Source: Nocardiopsis eucommiae (lineage in GTDB: Bacteria > Actinomycetota > Actinomycetes > Streptosporangiales > Streptosporangiaceae). Taken from it: 64,000 nucleotides of DNA. A program made the position numbers and the translations under genes. The notes under the pieces were generated by a model, which was not told the DNA's origin, ran no database searches, and was given only the letters and a program-made list of their open reading frames with translations. Position 1 is the first letter of the stretch. Each line of letters opens with the position of its first letter. This document shows positions 9,899-19,461 of the stretch, piece after piece. The DNA lies in contig CP074402.1 in the NCBI GenBank assembly GCA_018388625.1, positions 3,844,001-3,908,000 of the forward strand, read 5' to 3'.

Positions 9899-9995
9899 AC
9901 CTCCGATCATGGCGGGCACCAGGCTTTAGCACCAGCGAAAGCTTCTACTAGGTTAGGTTCAGCACTGCTTAAAGAAATTCCGTGAGGAGCCCCTC

Positions 9996-10891
9996 GTGCT
10001 CGACCTGTCCCGACTCCGGGCGCTGCACGCCGTCCACGTCCACGGCTCGGTCAGCGCCGCCGCCAAGGCACTGGGCTACACCCCTCGGCCATCTCCCAGC
10101 AGGTCACCAAACTCGAACGTGAGACCGGCACCGCGCTCCTGGAACGCCAGGGACGCGGTGTGGTGCTCACCGACGCCGCCGGGATGCTCGTGGACACCGC
10201 GTCCCGGATGCTCACCCTCATGGAGACCGCCGAGGTCACCCTGGAGGAACGGCGCGGCCAGCCCTCCGGCCGCCTCACCGTGGCGGCCTTCGCCACCGCC
10301 GCCCGGGGCCTGCTCCCCGCCCCCTGGCCGAGCTGACCCTGAGGTACCCCGACCTCGACCTGCGCGTCGTCGAGGAGGACCCGCACAGCTCCCCGCACAT
10401 GGTCGCGCAGGGAACGGTGGACCTCGCCGTCGTCCACGACTGGGACATCGCGCCGATGGCCGTGCCCGAGGGGTGTCGCGCGCCGCTCTCGGTGCGGACC
10501 GGTGCGACGTCGTCCTTCCCCGGGATCACCCCCTCGCCGAACTCCCCGTCCTGAACCACCAGGACGTGGCCTCACAGCGCTGGATCTGCCAACCCCCGGG
10601 ACGGTCTGCCACGACTGGCTGACCCGCACCCTGCGTCCGGTGCACGGCGCACCCGACATCGCCCACTTCGTGGCCGAGTTCCAGACCCAGCTCGCCCTGG
10701 TGGAGGTCGGGCTGGGCATCGCCCTCGTCCCCCGTCTGGGGCGAGGTGCCGTGCCCGACTCCCTGGTGGTCAAGCCGCTGGAGCCCGTCCCGGTGCGCGG
10801 GGTGGCCGTCCTGTGGCGTGAGGGCACCTCCCGGCGCCCCGCCGTCACCGAGGCCGTCCGTCTGCTGCGCGAACACACCGTCCTCGACTGA
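9996..10891 (+). CDS. LysR-family regulator, frame broken four times
   Basis: A GTG start after GAGGAGCCCCTC opens with LSRLRALHAVHVHGSVSAAA, the LysR helix-turn-helix. It continues, once frames are joined, through SAISQQVTKLERETGTALLE and a substrate-binding domain ending at 10891 (about 298 residues). Four single-base losses are needed, all in C or G runs: 10081-10084, near 10320-10324, 10470-10473 and 10598-10600. Four independent homopolymer losses inside one otherwise conserved protein argue for sequence error. It probably regulates the divergent EamA transporter. Confidence 0.7.
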
Positions 10892-10908
10892 GGCCGACCC
10901 GTGCGCGC

Positions 10909-11972
10909 TCAGTCCAGCGGCGCGTCCCAGGTCCCTCCGGCCGCGCGGTCCTGGGCCTCCAGCGGCGGCACCCTCTCGGTGACGGGTACCGGACCGGGCG
11001 CCGTGCCCCTTCCGAAGGGGCCGCCACCGAGGGCCTCCCTGCCGTGCGGGGTGAGCCAGGCACGGGGGTCCGGGCCGATCGCCACCACGCCGGACGGGTT
11101 GAGGGCCGTGTGCACCCGGTAGTAGTGGACTCTGATGTGCTCGAACTCGGTGGTGTCCCCGAAGCCCGGCGTCTGGAACAGGTCCCGCGCGTACGCCCAC
11201 AGTGCCGGGTACTCCGTGAGCTTGCGCCGGTTGCACTTGAAGTGGCCGTGGTAGACGGCGTCGAACCGCACCAGGGTGGCCCACAACCGCAGGTCGGCGA
11301 GGGTGACGTGGTCGCCCACCAGGTACCTGCGGTCGGTGAGGCGGTTCTCCAGGGCGTCCAGCCGGGCGAAGACCGAGGAGACCGCCCGATCGTAGCGCCG
11401 CTGGTCGGGGGCGAACCCGGACCGGTAGACACCGTTGTTGAGGTCACGGTAGACCTCGGCGCTGACCGCGTCGATCTCCTCCCGGAGCGCCTCGGGGTAC
11501 AGCTCCGGAGCCCCTCCCGAGCCAGGCCGCCCCACTCGGTGGCCATGTCCACGCTGATCTGGTCGTAGTCGTTGGACACCAGGTGCCCGGTGGGGACGTC
11601 GACCAGCCCGGGCACGCTCACGCCGCCGTCGTAGGCGGGGTCGCGGGCGAGGTAGGCCTCGCGCAGGGCGTGGATGCCCAGGACCGGGTCCCGGTCCCCG
11701 GGGCTGCCCGTGCGCTCGGTGAACACCCAGTGCGGATCACCGTCGATGATCTCCTGGACAGGGTCGGTGACGGCCAGGGAGACGGCTCCCTCCAGCCCCA
11801 TGAGCCGCCGGGTCATCACCACGCGGTGAGCCCACGGGCAGGCCCGGTTGACGACGAGACGGTAACGTCCCGCCTCGGCCGGGCGCCCGAAGCGGGCGTC
11901 GGCGGTGACCCGGTCGGCGAAGGCCGCCGGGTCCCGCTTGATCTCCTCGGTGGGAAGCTTGTTGGCCCTCAT
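10909..11972 (-). CDS. Glutathionyl-hydroquinone reductase-type glutathione transferase, frame broken once
   Basis: The ATG at 11972 is preceded by a strong GGAGG. The N-terminal thioredoxin-like domain has the active-site Cys in NRACPWAHR. The C-terminal all-helical half includes YLVGDHVTLADLRLWATLVRFD. This matches the ECM4/YqjG family, which removes thiol adducts from hydroquinones. Actinomycetes make mycothiol, so the physiological thiol may differ from glutathione (inference). One C is missing at 11511-11514. The start overlaps the stop of the upstream monooxygenase gene by ATGA, so the two are translationally coupled and probably act on the same aromatic or quinone compound. Confidence 0.82.
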
Positions 11973-13162
11973 ACGGCTACCTCCGACGCTGTGCACCAAC
12001 TGGGTCCGGAACCGACACTAACTCCTGGACCGACCGCGGCACCGGTCGTCCACAGGCCCTCTCCCCGCACTTCTCCCTCGTCGGCCCGCAGCCGGGCCAC
12101 GACCTGGCGGGCGATGGAGCGCCCGGCCCGGTTGGCGCCGATCGTGCTGGCCTGCGGACCGAACCCGGCGAGGAACAGGCGCGGCTCGCGGACGGCGCGG
12201 CCGTCCTCGACCCGCACCCCTCCACCGGGTTCGCGCAGTCGCATGGGCGCCAGGTGCGTGAGTTCGGCGCGGAACCCGGTGGCCCAGACGATGGCGTCCA
12301 CGGGCTCGAAGGAGCCGTCGGGCCAACGGACGCCGTCGGGTTCGATCTCGGTGAACATGGGCCGGGACACGAGGAGCCCGCGGTCCCGTGCCGCGAGGTT
12401 CCCCTCCGTGGCGGGCAGTCCGGTTCCACTGATGATGCTGGGCAGCGGAAGCCCCGCCCGGGCCGCCTCGTCCGCCCTGCGCACCGCACGGACCCCGCCC
12501 TGGGGGTCGTCGACGAACTCGACCGGACGGCGGGTGGCCCAGACCGTGCTCGCGGCGATCCCCTCCAGTTCACGCAGGAACCCCACCGCCGAGGTCCCGC
12601 CGCCCACGACCAGCACCCGCGCCCCGGCGAAGTCCTCCGCCGCCCGGTACTCGGGTGTGGAGACCTGGACGCCACGGAAGTCCGAGGCCCCGGGGAAGTA
12701 GGGCCGGAAGGGCCGCGCCCAGGTCCCGCTGGCGTTGACCACCACACGTGCGGCGATGTCGCCCTTGTCCGTGGCGACCAGGAGGCCGGTTCCCTCCTCG
12801 CGCACCGAGGTGACCCGGACCGGCCGCAGTACGTTCAGCCCGAACCACTGCTCGTACCGTTCGTAGTAGTCACGCACCACGTCCCGTGCGGGGCGCGCGG
12901 CGTCGGCGGTGGCGAAGCTCAGGCCCATCTCCCGCATCCCGGGCAGGTCGTCGACCTTGTGCGCGTCGTCCAGCCGCAGTGACTCCCAGCGGAACTGCCA
13001 CGCCCCGCCGGAGTCGGGACCCCGGTCCAGGACCACGAATCCCACCCCGGGCCCGAGTCCGAGCCTCCGCAGGTGCCAGGCGACCGAGAGCCCGGCCTGA
13101 CCCGCACCGATGATCACCACGTCCGTCGCCCCGGGCGGCGTTCCGCCCCGACCACCCTCCAC
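11969..13162 (-). CDS. FAD/NADPH-dependent flavoprotein monooxygenase-like
   Basis: This 397-residue protein has the FAD motif GAGQAG near residue 18, a second nucleotide-binding GGGTSA near residue 190, and WATGFR near residue 290, as in class B flavin monooxygenases and related putative FAD-dependent oxidoreductases. GTG 13162 is preceded by GAGGAGGGG six bases away. It is translationally coupled (ATGA) to the quinone reductase-like transferase downstream. A two-step oxidise-then-reduce detoxification of an aromatic compound is a reasonable inference. The frame is intact. Confidence 0.83.
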   Translation of the reverse strand: MEGGRGGTPPGATDVVIIGAGQAGLSVAWHLRRLGLGPGVGFVVLDRGPDSGGAWQFRWESLRLDDAHKVDDLPGMREMGLSFATADAARPARDVVRDYYERYEQWFGLNVLRPVRVTSVREEGTGLLVATDKGDIAARVVVNASGTWARPFRPYFPGASDFRGVQVSTPEYRAAEDFAGARVLVVGGGTSAVGFLRELEGIAASTVWATRRPVEFVDDPQGGVRAVRRADEAARAGLPLPSIISGTGLPATEGNLAARDRGLLVSRPMFTEIEPDGVRWPDGSFEPVDAIVWATGFRAELTHLAPMRLREPGGGVRVEDGRAVREPRLFLAGFGPQASTIGANRAGRSIARQVVARLRADEGEVRGEGLWTTGAAVGPGVSVGSGPSWCTASEVAV

Positions 13163-13492
13163 GACCCCTCCTCACGTTCGTCCGCCACCCTCCGGGAACA
13201 ACGGTGCGCCCCGGTTCATGCCGGTGAGCGCGGGAGGGGCTCGGTGACGTGCGCCACCGTCGCCCCGGGGACAGCCGGGGACCAGCGCTTCCCCCGCGTG
13301 CCCGACGAGTCGCCGGACAGGCCGGACATCGGCCACACGTGCACGCGGACGAACGGCGCCCGCAGGAGCACCCGCCGCTCCGGTTTCCGTTCGAGCGGGG
13401 CCCTCACACCGCCCCACCAGGCAGAACTCCGTCGCGGAGGTGAAACGTGGTGCTCTGGCGGGCAGAACAGAGAGTCAACGAGGGGAGAAGCC
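13163..13492. other. Intergenic region, no supported gene
   Basis: The 330 bp lie between two divergent genes. Open frames exist in several phases but lack ribosome sites and recognisable motifs. The right end holds GAGGGGAG, the ribosome site of the alcohol dehydrogenase gene. Confidence 0.45.
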
Positions 13493-14514
13493 ATGCGAGC
13501 CGTAGTGATGCACGGGCCCGGTGACGTCCGGGTGGAGGACGTTCCGGAACCGGCGATCGTCGAGCCGACCGACGCCGTCATCCGGGTCACCGCCGCATGT
13601 GTCTGCGGATCGGACCTGTGGCCCTACCGAGGCGTCGAACAGCAGGACGGTCCCACCCGCATGGGCCACGAGTACGTCGGCGTGGTGGAGCGGGTCGGAC
13701 CCGCGGTGCGCGACGTCCGGGTGGGTGACCTCGTCGTCGGTTCGTTCGTGGCCTCCGACAACACCTGCGAGATCTGTCAGGCGGGGTTCCAGTCGCGCTG
13801 CGTCCACCAGGTGATGATGGGTTCCCTCGGGACCCAGGCGGACTACGCGCGCGTGCCCCTGGCCGACGGCACCCTGGTCAGGGTGCCGGGGAGCCCACTC
13901 CGGAACAGACCCGCGGGCTGCTGGCCGCCTCCGACGTGCTGGGCACCGGCTGGTTCGGCGCCGTCGCGGCCGACGCGGGACCCGGCCGGACCGTCGCGGT
14001 GGTGGGTGACGGTGCCGTCGGCCTGTCAGCGGTCCTGGCCGCGAGCCGACTCGGCGCGGAGCGGATCATCGCGGTGTCGCGCCACGCCGACCGTCAGGCC
14101 CTGGCCCGGAGGTTCGGCGCCACCGACATCGTGGAGGAGCGCGGCCGGGCGGGCGCGGAGAGGGTGCGGGAGCTCACCGGAGGGTTGGGGACCCACTCGA
14201 CGGTCGAGGCGGTCGGCACCCAGGAGTCCATGGAGCAGGCCATCCACTCCACGCGGCCGGGCGGGCACGTCGGCTACGTCGGGGTGTCCCACGGGGTCGA
14301 ACTCGACGGCATGGACCTGTTCTTCTCCACGGTGAGCCTGCTCGGCGGCCCCGCTCCGGTGCGCCGGTTCCTGCCCGACCTGGTCGACCTGGTCATGACG
14401 GACCAGATCGATCCCGGGGTGGTCTTCGACCTCACCCTCCCGATCGAGGAGGCGGCGGAGGCGTACCGGGCGATGGACCAGCGCAGGGCCACCAAGGTGA
14501 TGCTCACTCTCTGA
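13493..14514 (+). CDS. Zinc-dependent alcohol dehydrogenase (MDR family), frame broken once
   Basis: The ATG at 13493 follows GAGGGGAGAAGCC. The catalytic zinc ligands are visible in CVCGSD and GHEYVGVV. The structural zinc loop, around NTCEICQAGFQSRC, has three cysteines, with Asn in the first position. One C is missing near 13894; the repaired frame continues with GLLAASDVLGTGWFG and the NAD(P) motif VVGDGAVGLSAV, ending at 14514 (~340 residues). The substrate cannot be read from sequence. No partner gene is evident. Confidence 0.82.
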
Positions 14515-14530
14515 GAGAGGGTGGCGCCTA

Positions 14531-14566
14531 TTGACTATCGATAGCTATCTATTGATAATCGATATA
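14531..14566 (+). promoter_or_regulatory. Strong sigma-70-type promoter placing +1 at the ATG
   Basis: TTGACT (14531-14536) and GATAAT (14554-14559) are separated by exactly 17 bp. Six bases then lead to the A of the ATG at 14566, which is where transcription should begin, so the mRNA would be leaderless. The promoter lies inside an AT-rich island containing the palindrome TATCGATA and a second ATCGATAT, plausible operator half-sites for the HTH protein encoded by the second gene. Confidence 0.7.
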
Positions 14567-15062
14567 TGCACCACTCCATCACCCTCATCCTGCGCGCCGC
14601 GATCGTCGTGGCCCTCCTTGTCGGCCTCTTCGGGCAGATCGTCGTGATCCCGGGGGCCCTCGCGGGGAGGCCGCGCACTTCCCGCCGTACGAGAGGATCG
14701 TCGTCCCGTACACGGTCCTGGGCGTCCTCGGCGTCGCCTGCGTCCAGGCGGCGCTCGTCGCCACGTGGCAGCTGCTCGGCATGCTGGGCCGCGACGCGCT
14801 CTTCGATCCCGGCGCCTTCGTGTGGGTGGACGTCATCATCGGCGCCGGCCTCGTGGCGACGCTGCTCACCGCCGGGGTCGCGGGGCACCTGGCCGTGACC
14901 GACATGCCGTTCGCCCACGGCACCATGGAGGCGGTCGCCGCGCTCGGCGCCGCCTCCGTGACAGCCGCCGTGGGTGCGGCGTTCGTCCTGCTGGTCGTCC
15001 TGATGCGCGGCCTTCTCAGCAAGGCGACCCGTCTCCAGACCGAGATGGCCGGTGTGGTCTGA
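14566..15062 (+). CDS. DUF2975-type four-helix membrane protein, frame broken once
   Basis: The ATG at 14566 starts directly with a hydrophobic helix (LILRAAIVVALLVGLFGQIVV). The frame is lost in GGGG at 14664-14667 and, with one G restored, continues through FPPYERIVVPYTVLG and further helices to a stop at 15062. About 165 residues and four membrane helices match DUF2975, a family found next to small XRE-type regulators. The function is unknown. The stop overlaps the next start codon by one base, so the pair is co-translated. Confidence 0.72.
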
Positions 15063-15273
15063 TGCCGATCATCGTCGATCTCGACGTCCAGCTCGCCCGG
15101 AGCGGCATGTCGGTCGGGGAGTTCGCCGAGGCCGTCGGGATCTCCCCGCGAACGTGGCCGTCCTGAAGAACGGCCGCGCCAAGGCGGTGCGGTTCACCAC
15201 CCTGGACGCGATCTGCCGCGTCCTGGACTGCCAACCCGGCGACCTGCTGCGCCGGGTCCCCGACGAGGCCTGA
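15062..15273 (+). CDS. Small XRE-type HTH regulator, partner of the DUF2975 protein, frame broken once
   Basis: About 70 residues starting MPIIVDLDVQLARSGMSVGE form a compact helix-turn-helix. The frame breaks in CCCC at 15144-15147; one added C gives GISPANVAVLKNGRAKAVRF and the typical ending LDAICRVLDCQPGDLL. This fits the YozG-like regulators encoded with DUF2975 membrane proteins. The ATG overlaps the upstream stop (TGATG). It probably binds the AT-rich palindromes at 14533-14565 to control its own operon (inference). Confidence 0.75.
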
Positions 15274-15681
15274 TCACTCGCGCACGGCGGCCACGGCCTC
15301 GATCTCCACGAGCTGGTCGTCGTAGCCCAGGACGGTGACGCCCATGAGGGTGCTGGGGACGTCGTGCTCCCCGAAGGCGTCGCGAACCACCTCCCAGGCG
15401 GCGACCAGGTCGTCCTGGGAGGTGGAGGCGACGAGCACCCGGGTGTTGACCACGTCCGTGAGCTCGGCGCCCGCCTCGGCCAGGGCGGTCCGCAGGTTGG
15501 CCACGCACACGGCCGCCTGGCCCGCGTAGTCACCCACGGCGGCGGTGGAGCCGTCCTCGTCGAGCGGGCACGATCCGGCGGGGAAGACCAGGCGCACGCC
15601 CGGCGGAACGGTCGCCGCGTAGGCGTACTCGGCGGCGTCGGAGAGGGCGGCGGAACGGATGAGGGTCACTGCACTGTTCAA
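15274..15681 (-). CDS. RidA/YjgF-family deaminase-like protein
   Basis: The 135-residue chorismate-mutase-like fold has the RidA landmarks: GDYAGQAAVCVANLRTAL, VVNTRVLVAS with the substrate-binding Arg, and a C-terminal VEIEAVAAV with the conserved Glu. RidA proteins hydrolyse reactive enamine/imine intermediates. The TTG at 15681 follows GGAG by seven bases. The gene is convergent with the HTH gene, with the stops abutting at 15273/15274. Confidence 0.85.
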   Translation of the reverse strand: MNSAVTLIRSAALSDAAEYAYAATVPPGVRLVFPAGSCPLDEDGSTAAVGDYAGQAAVCVANLRTALAEAGAELTDVVNTRVLVASTSQDDLVAAWEVVRDAFGEHDVPSTLMGVTVLGYDDQLVEIEAVAAVRE

Positions 15682-15843
15682 GAAGGGTCTCCAAGGGAAG
15701 CGTCGGGCCCAGGGAACCCTAGCGGCGCGGAGGGGCGGCGCCCAACGATTTAACGGTCATCGCCCGGGCGCGCGTCACCATCCCCGGACGCAACCGTCCC
15801 TTCCGGGGCCTCGACTCGTCACCTCGCGCTCCTGAGAGGGGCG

Positions 15844-16548
15844 TCACGAGGCATCGGGCATCAGGAGTTCGATCCGATCAGAGGGCGAGTCCGTCGAGGT
15901 GCGCCGTGACCCACGGGCGCCCCCACCGGGGCCGAAACGGATCCACGTCAGCTCCCGTGCCTGGCGCCGGTCGAGTACGAGCAGACTGCGCGCCCCCGGC
16001 GCGAACGCCGCCGGACCGTGCCGGGTGGCCGCGCGCAGGCGCCGCCAGCGGCGTGAGTGCATCCGGTGGCTGCGCTCGGTCACCCGCCGCCCCCGGGCGT
16101 TCTGCCCGCTCCGGGCCTCCTCCGGGGTGGCGTCGATCATCAGCACGTGCACCTCGTACCGGCGGAACCGGCAGAGCAGGGCGAGCAGCACGCGGACCGG
16201 GAGCCGGGTCCCGCACTCGTGCACCACGACCGGGCCGCCGCACAGCGCCGCCGCCACCTGGGCCAGGTGCAGTACGTGCACCACCCAGCGCCACAGCGGG
16301 TACGGGACCCGGGCGAGCAGCGGCCTCAGCTGGTACCGCGACTGCAGCGAGTCGATCACCCGCACGCCGTCCGCGGTGAGGACGGGCCTCGCTTCGTCCC
16401 CGCGCAGACCGAACAGTCGCCGCAGCAGGGTGCTCTTCCCGGCCCCGGGGACCCCGGCGACCAGGACCAGGGACCGCCGAGGATAGACCGCTCCGCGCAC
16501 CATCGCGTCCTTCATCGTGGGCACGTGGCGCACCCGACCCTGGAACAT
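15844..16548 (-). CDS. P-loop (AAA/kinase-like) protein of unknown role
   Basis: About 234 residues carry a Walker A motif GVPGAGKST near residue 34 and a DSLQSRYQ segment typical of small polynucleotide- or zeta-like kinases. HECGTR and a Walker-B-like VLMIDATPEEA follow. The C-terminal part is Arg-rich. I place the start at ATG 16548, which has GAGGAGC eight bases upstream. Similar stand-alone P-loop proteins occur in other actinomycetes, from memory. No antitoxin-like gene adjoins it, so a toxin role is not supported. Confidence 0.65.
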   Translation of the reverse strand: MFQGRVRHVPTMKDAMVRGAVYPRRSLVLVAGVPGAGKSTLLRRLFGLRGDEARPVLTADGVRVIDSLQSRYQLRPLLARVPYPLWRWVVHVLHLAQVAAALCGGPVVVHECGTRLPVRVLLALLCRFRRYEVHVLMIDATPEEARSGQNARGRRVTERSHRMHSRRWRRLRAATRHGPAAFAPGARSLLVLDRRQARELTWIRFGPGGGARGSRRTSTDSPSDRIELLMPDAS

Positions 16549-17004
16549 CCTCGGTAGCTCCTCAAAGCCGACCGTCGCGCCGGTGAGGCACGGCTCCACG
16601 AGGGACGCGGCACCGACACGGCGACGCCACCGGGGCGTGGACGCTCCGGACGAGTACCGCGCGTTCCCGCGCGCCCCCTCATGCTCGCAACGTCCGAGGG
16701 TCGCCCGACGTGCCCGTGTCCGCAAGGCGAACCACGGCGCGGAGCACCGGAGAATCCCGGCTGAACCACATGTCAGTCATGGACCGAGCCTAAGCCCAGG
16801 AAGCCCGTCTGGACGGGCCTTCCGGTGGTCTCCCCGAGGGCCACGACCCCACCTCAGGATTCCGGCTGGCCGTCCCCGTGCCCGGGGACGACGCCACCGG
16901 CGAGAACACCGACACGGGGCCCGGTCGACCGACTCCCGACGAGGGTTCCCGAGGCCGTCCGCTCACGGAGACGGCCGGTGCCCCCGGGCTCCCCGGACAT
17001 GACG

Positions 17005-17040
17005 AAGCCCTGGTGAGAATCTCCTGTCTCACCAGGGCTT
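17005..17040 (-). terminator. Hairpin 3' of tRNA-Pro (second copy)
   Basis: A perfect 14-bp stem (AAGCCCTGGTGAGA with TCTCACCAGGGCTT) encloses an 8-base loop immediately 3' of the leftward tRNA. It lacks a T-run. Confidence 0.75.
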
Positions 17041-17047
17041 TCCTGTG

Positions 17048-17121
<74 letters not shown>

Positions 17122-17356
17122 TCCGCTGCGCGGCGCCGTCTCCGGCGTCGCCAACGGGGAAGACTCTATCGCATCCTCCGGGGGTTTCGCACCACGATGC
17201 GCACCCCTCGGACGGCGCCGCCCTCGCCGCGTTCTCCTACGTCACGCACCTCCTCACCGACGTCACGCTCACCGTCGGCGGTCAGGACACGAAGCGGAGC
17301 CGACACTGCGCAAGAACGGTCAAGCGGCGGTGAGGGCCCCGGAACATACTGGTCAC

Positions 17357-18296
17357 ATGACCGAAGCCACCACCGGACGAGACCGCCTACGAGAACTGCT
17401 CGACGCGGTCCTGGACGAGGACAACACCCGGCTGAGCGAGATGGCCGGGCAGGCGCACGCCTCCCCTTCCACTTCAGCCGCCAGCTGTCCCGGGACACCG
17501 GCGAGTCACCGGTGGCCCTGCGGCGGAGGGTCCTGTTGGAACGGGCCGCCTGGCGGATCGGTCACGGCAGCAGCGTCACCGACGCGGCCTTCGAGGCCGG
17601 GTACTCCTCCGTCGAGGGGTTCACACGGGCTTTCGCCCGGGCGTTCGGGCATCCTCCGAGCGCCACCACGGCGGGCAGCGGCCACTGGCTGCCCGCACCG
17701 AACGGCGTCCACTTCCATCCACCGCTCCACCTGTGGGTGGAGGAGAACCCGAGGGGCCGACCCAGCATGGACGTGACCGGGCTCCAGACCCACCACGACG
17801 TGGACGACACCACCCGGCTCATCCGGTTCGCCGCGGACCTGCCCGAGGAGGAGTACCGACGGGTCCGGGACACACGGGCCGTCCTGTCCTGGGACGGCGC
17901 GGAGGGGTCGATCGCCTCGGCTCTGGACCTCCTCGTGCGCTCCAAGGAGGTGTGGCTCGCCTCCGTCGAGGGCGCGGACACACCGGAGCTCGGAGCCGAC
18001 GATCCGGAGTCGTTGCTGGTCAGGCACGCGGAGGCCGGGGCGCGGTGGATCGCCGTGGTCGCCGACATCGGCCGGCGGGACGCCTGGGGTGACCGGCTGA
18101 TCGACGCCCTGTGCGACCCGCCGGAGAGCTTCCTCCTCGGCGGGGTGGTGGCGCACGTGCTCACCTACTCCGCGTACCGCCGGTTGAACGTCCGGCACAT
18201 GCTGCGCGAGGCGGGGGTGGAGGTCGACCAGGGAGACCCCTGGAGTGGTTGCCGCGACGCTACGAAGCACCAAGGAAACGGGGAGACACAGTATGA
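17357..18296 (+). CDS. AraC-family regulator with DinB-like C-terminal domain, frame broken twice
   Basis: The ATG at 17357 opens MTEATTGRDRLRELLDAVL. With one C restored at 17463-17466 it reads FHFSRQLSRDTGESPVALRRR and then GYSSVEGFTRAFARAFGHPPS, a complete AraC double helix-turn-helix at the N-terminus. The remaining ~200 residues form a helical domain around DDTTRLIRFAADLP and YRRLNVRHML, resembling DinB-type folds. A second C is missing at 18237-18240; the repaired end PLEWLPRRYEAPRKRGDTV stops at 18296 and overlaps the next ATG (ATGA). Coupling suggests that regulator and reductase share a trigger. Confidence 0.75.
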
Positions 18297-18837
18297 GGAC
18301 CGTGTACGAGACCGCCACGAGTCTGGACGGGTTCATCGCGGACCGGGACAACTCACTCGACTGGTTGTTCGCGGTGGAGGGCGCGAAGGAGGGAGAGGCG
18401 ATCGACGAGACCGCCGAGTTCATCAGGAACGCCGGGGCGATCCTCATGGGGGCGACCACCTACGAATGGATCCACGAACACGAGGGGGACCAGCCCTGGC
18501 CGTACGAGGCGCCCACCTGGGTGCTCACCCATCGGGAGCTTCCCCGGATCGAGGGGGACCTCCGGTTCACCAGCGCAGACACGGACCAGGAGCTGCGGGA
18601 CCTGCACGCCGGGATGGTACGGGCCGCGAACGGTCGTGACGTGTGGGTGGTCGGCGGCGGCCGTGTCGCCGCCGACCTGGCCCGGCTGGGCCTGTTGGAC
18701 GAGGTGTCGGTGTCCGTGGCGCCGGTGAGTCTGGGCGGGGGCGCCCCCTGCTGGACGGACGGGTGCGGCTGCGGCCGCTGGAGGCCAAGCTGGTGGGGGC
18801 CTTCGCCTGTCTGCGCTACGCCGTGGTCAAGGACTGA
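18293..18837 (+). CDS. Dihydrofolate reductase-like (RibD C-terminal domain) protein, frame broken once
   Basis: The protein begins MRTVYETATSLDGFIADRDN, the hallmark of the RibD_C/YyaP-type reductases, and has VWVVGGGRVAADLARLGLLDE as the NADPH-binding end. One C is missing in the CCCCC run at 18744-18748, after which LLDGRVRLRPLEAK leads to the stop at 18837 (~181 residues). These proteins are NADPH-dependent reductases of uncertain substrate. It is translated in overlap with the AraC-type gene. Confidence 0.82.
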
Positions 18838-18870
18838 ACCGAGAGGGCCACGTGGGCGCCCCCGTGGCCC

Positions 18871-19364
18871 TCAGGCCTCCAGGTCGCGCAGGCGCTCGGC
18901 CGCCAGCGCGACCTCGCCCTCGTTGAACACCGCCACACCGTTCTCCCGGAGCAGGTGCGCGGTCACGCCCTCACCGGCCACCCTGCGCCCCTCGAAGGCG
19001 CCGTCGTACACCTCGCGCGTCCCACACGAGGGGCTGGACTCCTTGAGGAGCGCCACCGCCACGCCGTGCGCCCGCGCGGTGGCCAGCGCCGCCCGCGCAC
19101 CGGAGACGAAGTGCTCGGTCACATCCGTCCCCTCGGGGGTGCGGATGCGAGCCCGACCGGCGAGCACGTCGGCGGCGTCCGCTCCGGGCTCGATCTCGGC
19201 GGGCGGCCGGGGAACCGGGAGCCCCCGGCGATCTCCGGGCAGTGCACGACGAGGCGGCCCTCTTCCCGCCAGCGGGTGACCGTGTCGTCCCCCACCGGTT
19301 TGGCCCTGCCGTCGTAACGGACCCTGCGCCCCATGAGACAGGCACTGACCAGCACTTTGCGCAT
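18871..19364 (-). CDS. DUF523-family protein, frame broken once
   Basis: MRKVLVSACLMGRRVRYDGRA is the characteristic DUF523 start with its Cys. One G is missing (plus-strand C run 19222-19226); repaired, it continues with CPEIAGGLPVPRPPAEI and ALLKESSPSCGTREVYDG, the second conserved Cys motif, to the stop at 18871 (~164 residues). The conserved Cys pairs suggest redox or metal chemistry, but the function is unknown. Confidence 0.8.
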
Positions 19365-19461
19365 GGTGCCACGCTACCGTCGGCCAACACGTACACCTCC
19401 CACGCTTTCCTCACCCCAAGTGATTATCTAGGCACGTGAGGTGATGCCACCGAGGGGAGAC

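Noticed and set aside
9996..10891. Programmed frameshifting or a decayed LysR pseudogene
   Set aside because: Four breaks of the same kind in C/G runs, with no other damage and a normal family pattern once joined, fit sequence error better.
15844..16548. A zeta-type toxin
   Set aside because: The P-loop fits many small kinases, there is no epsilon-like antitoxin gene next to it, and the key toxin motifs were not recognised.
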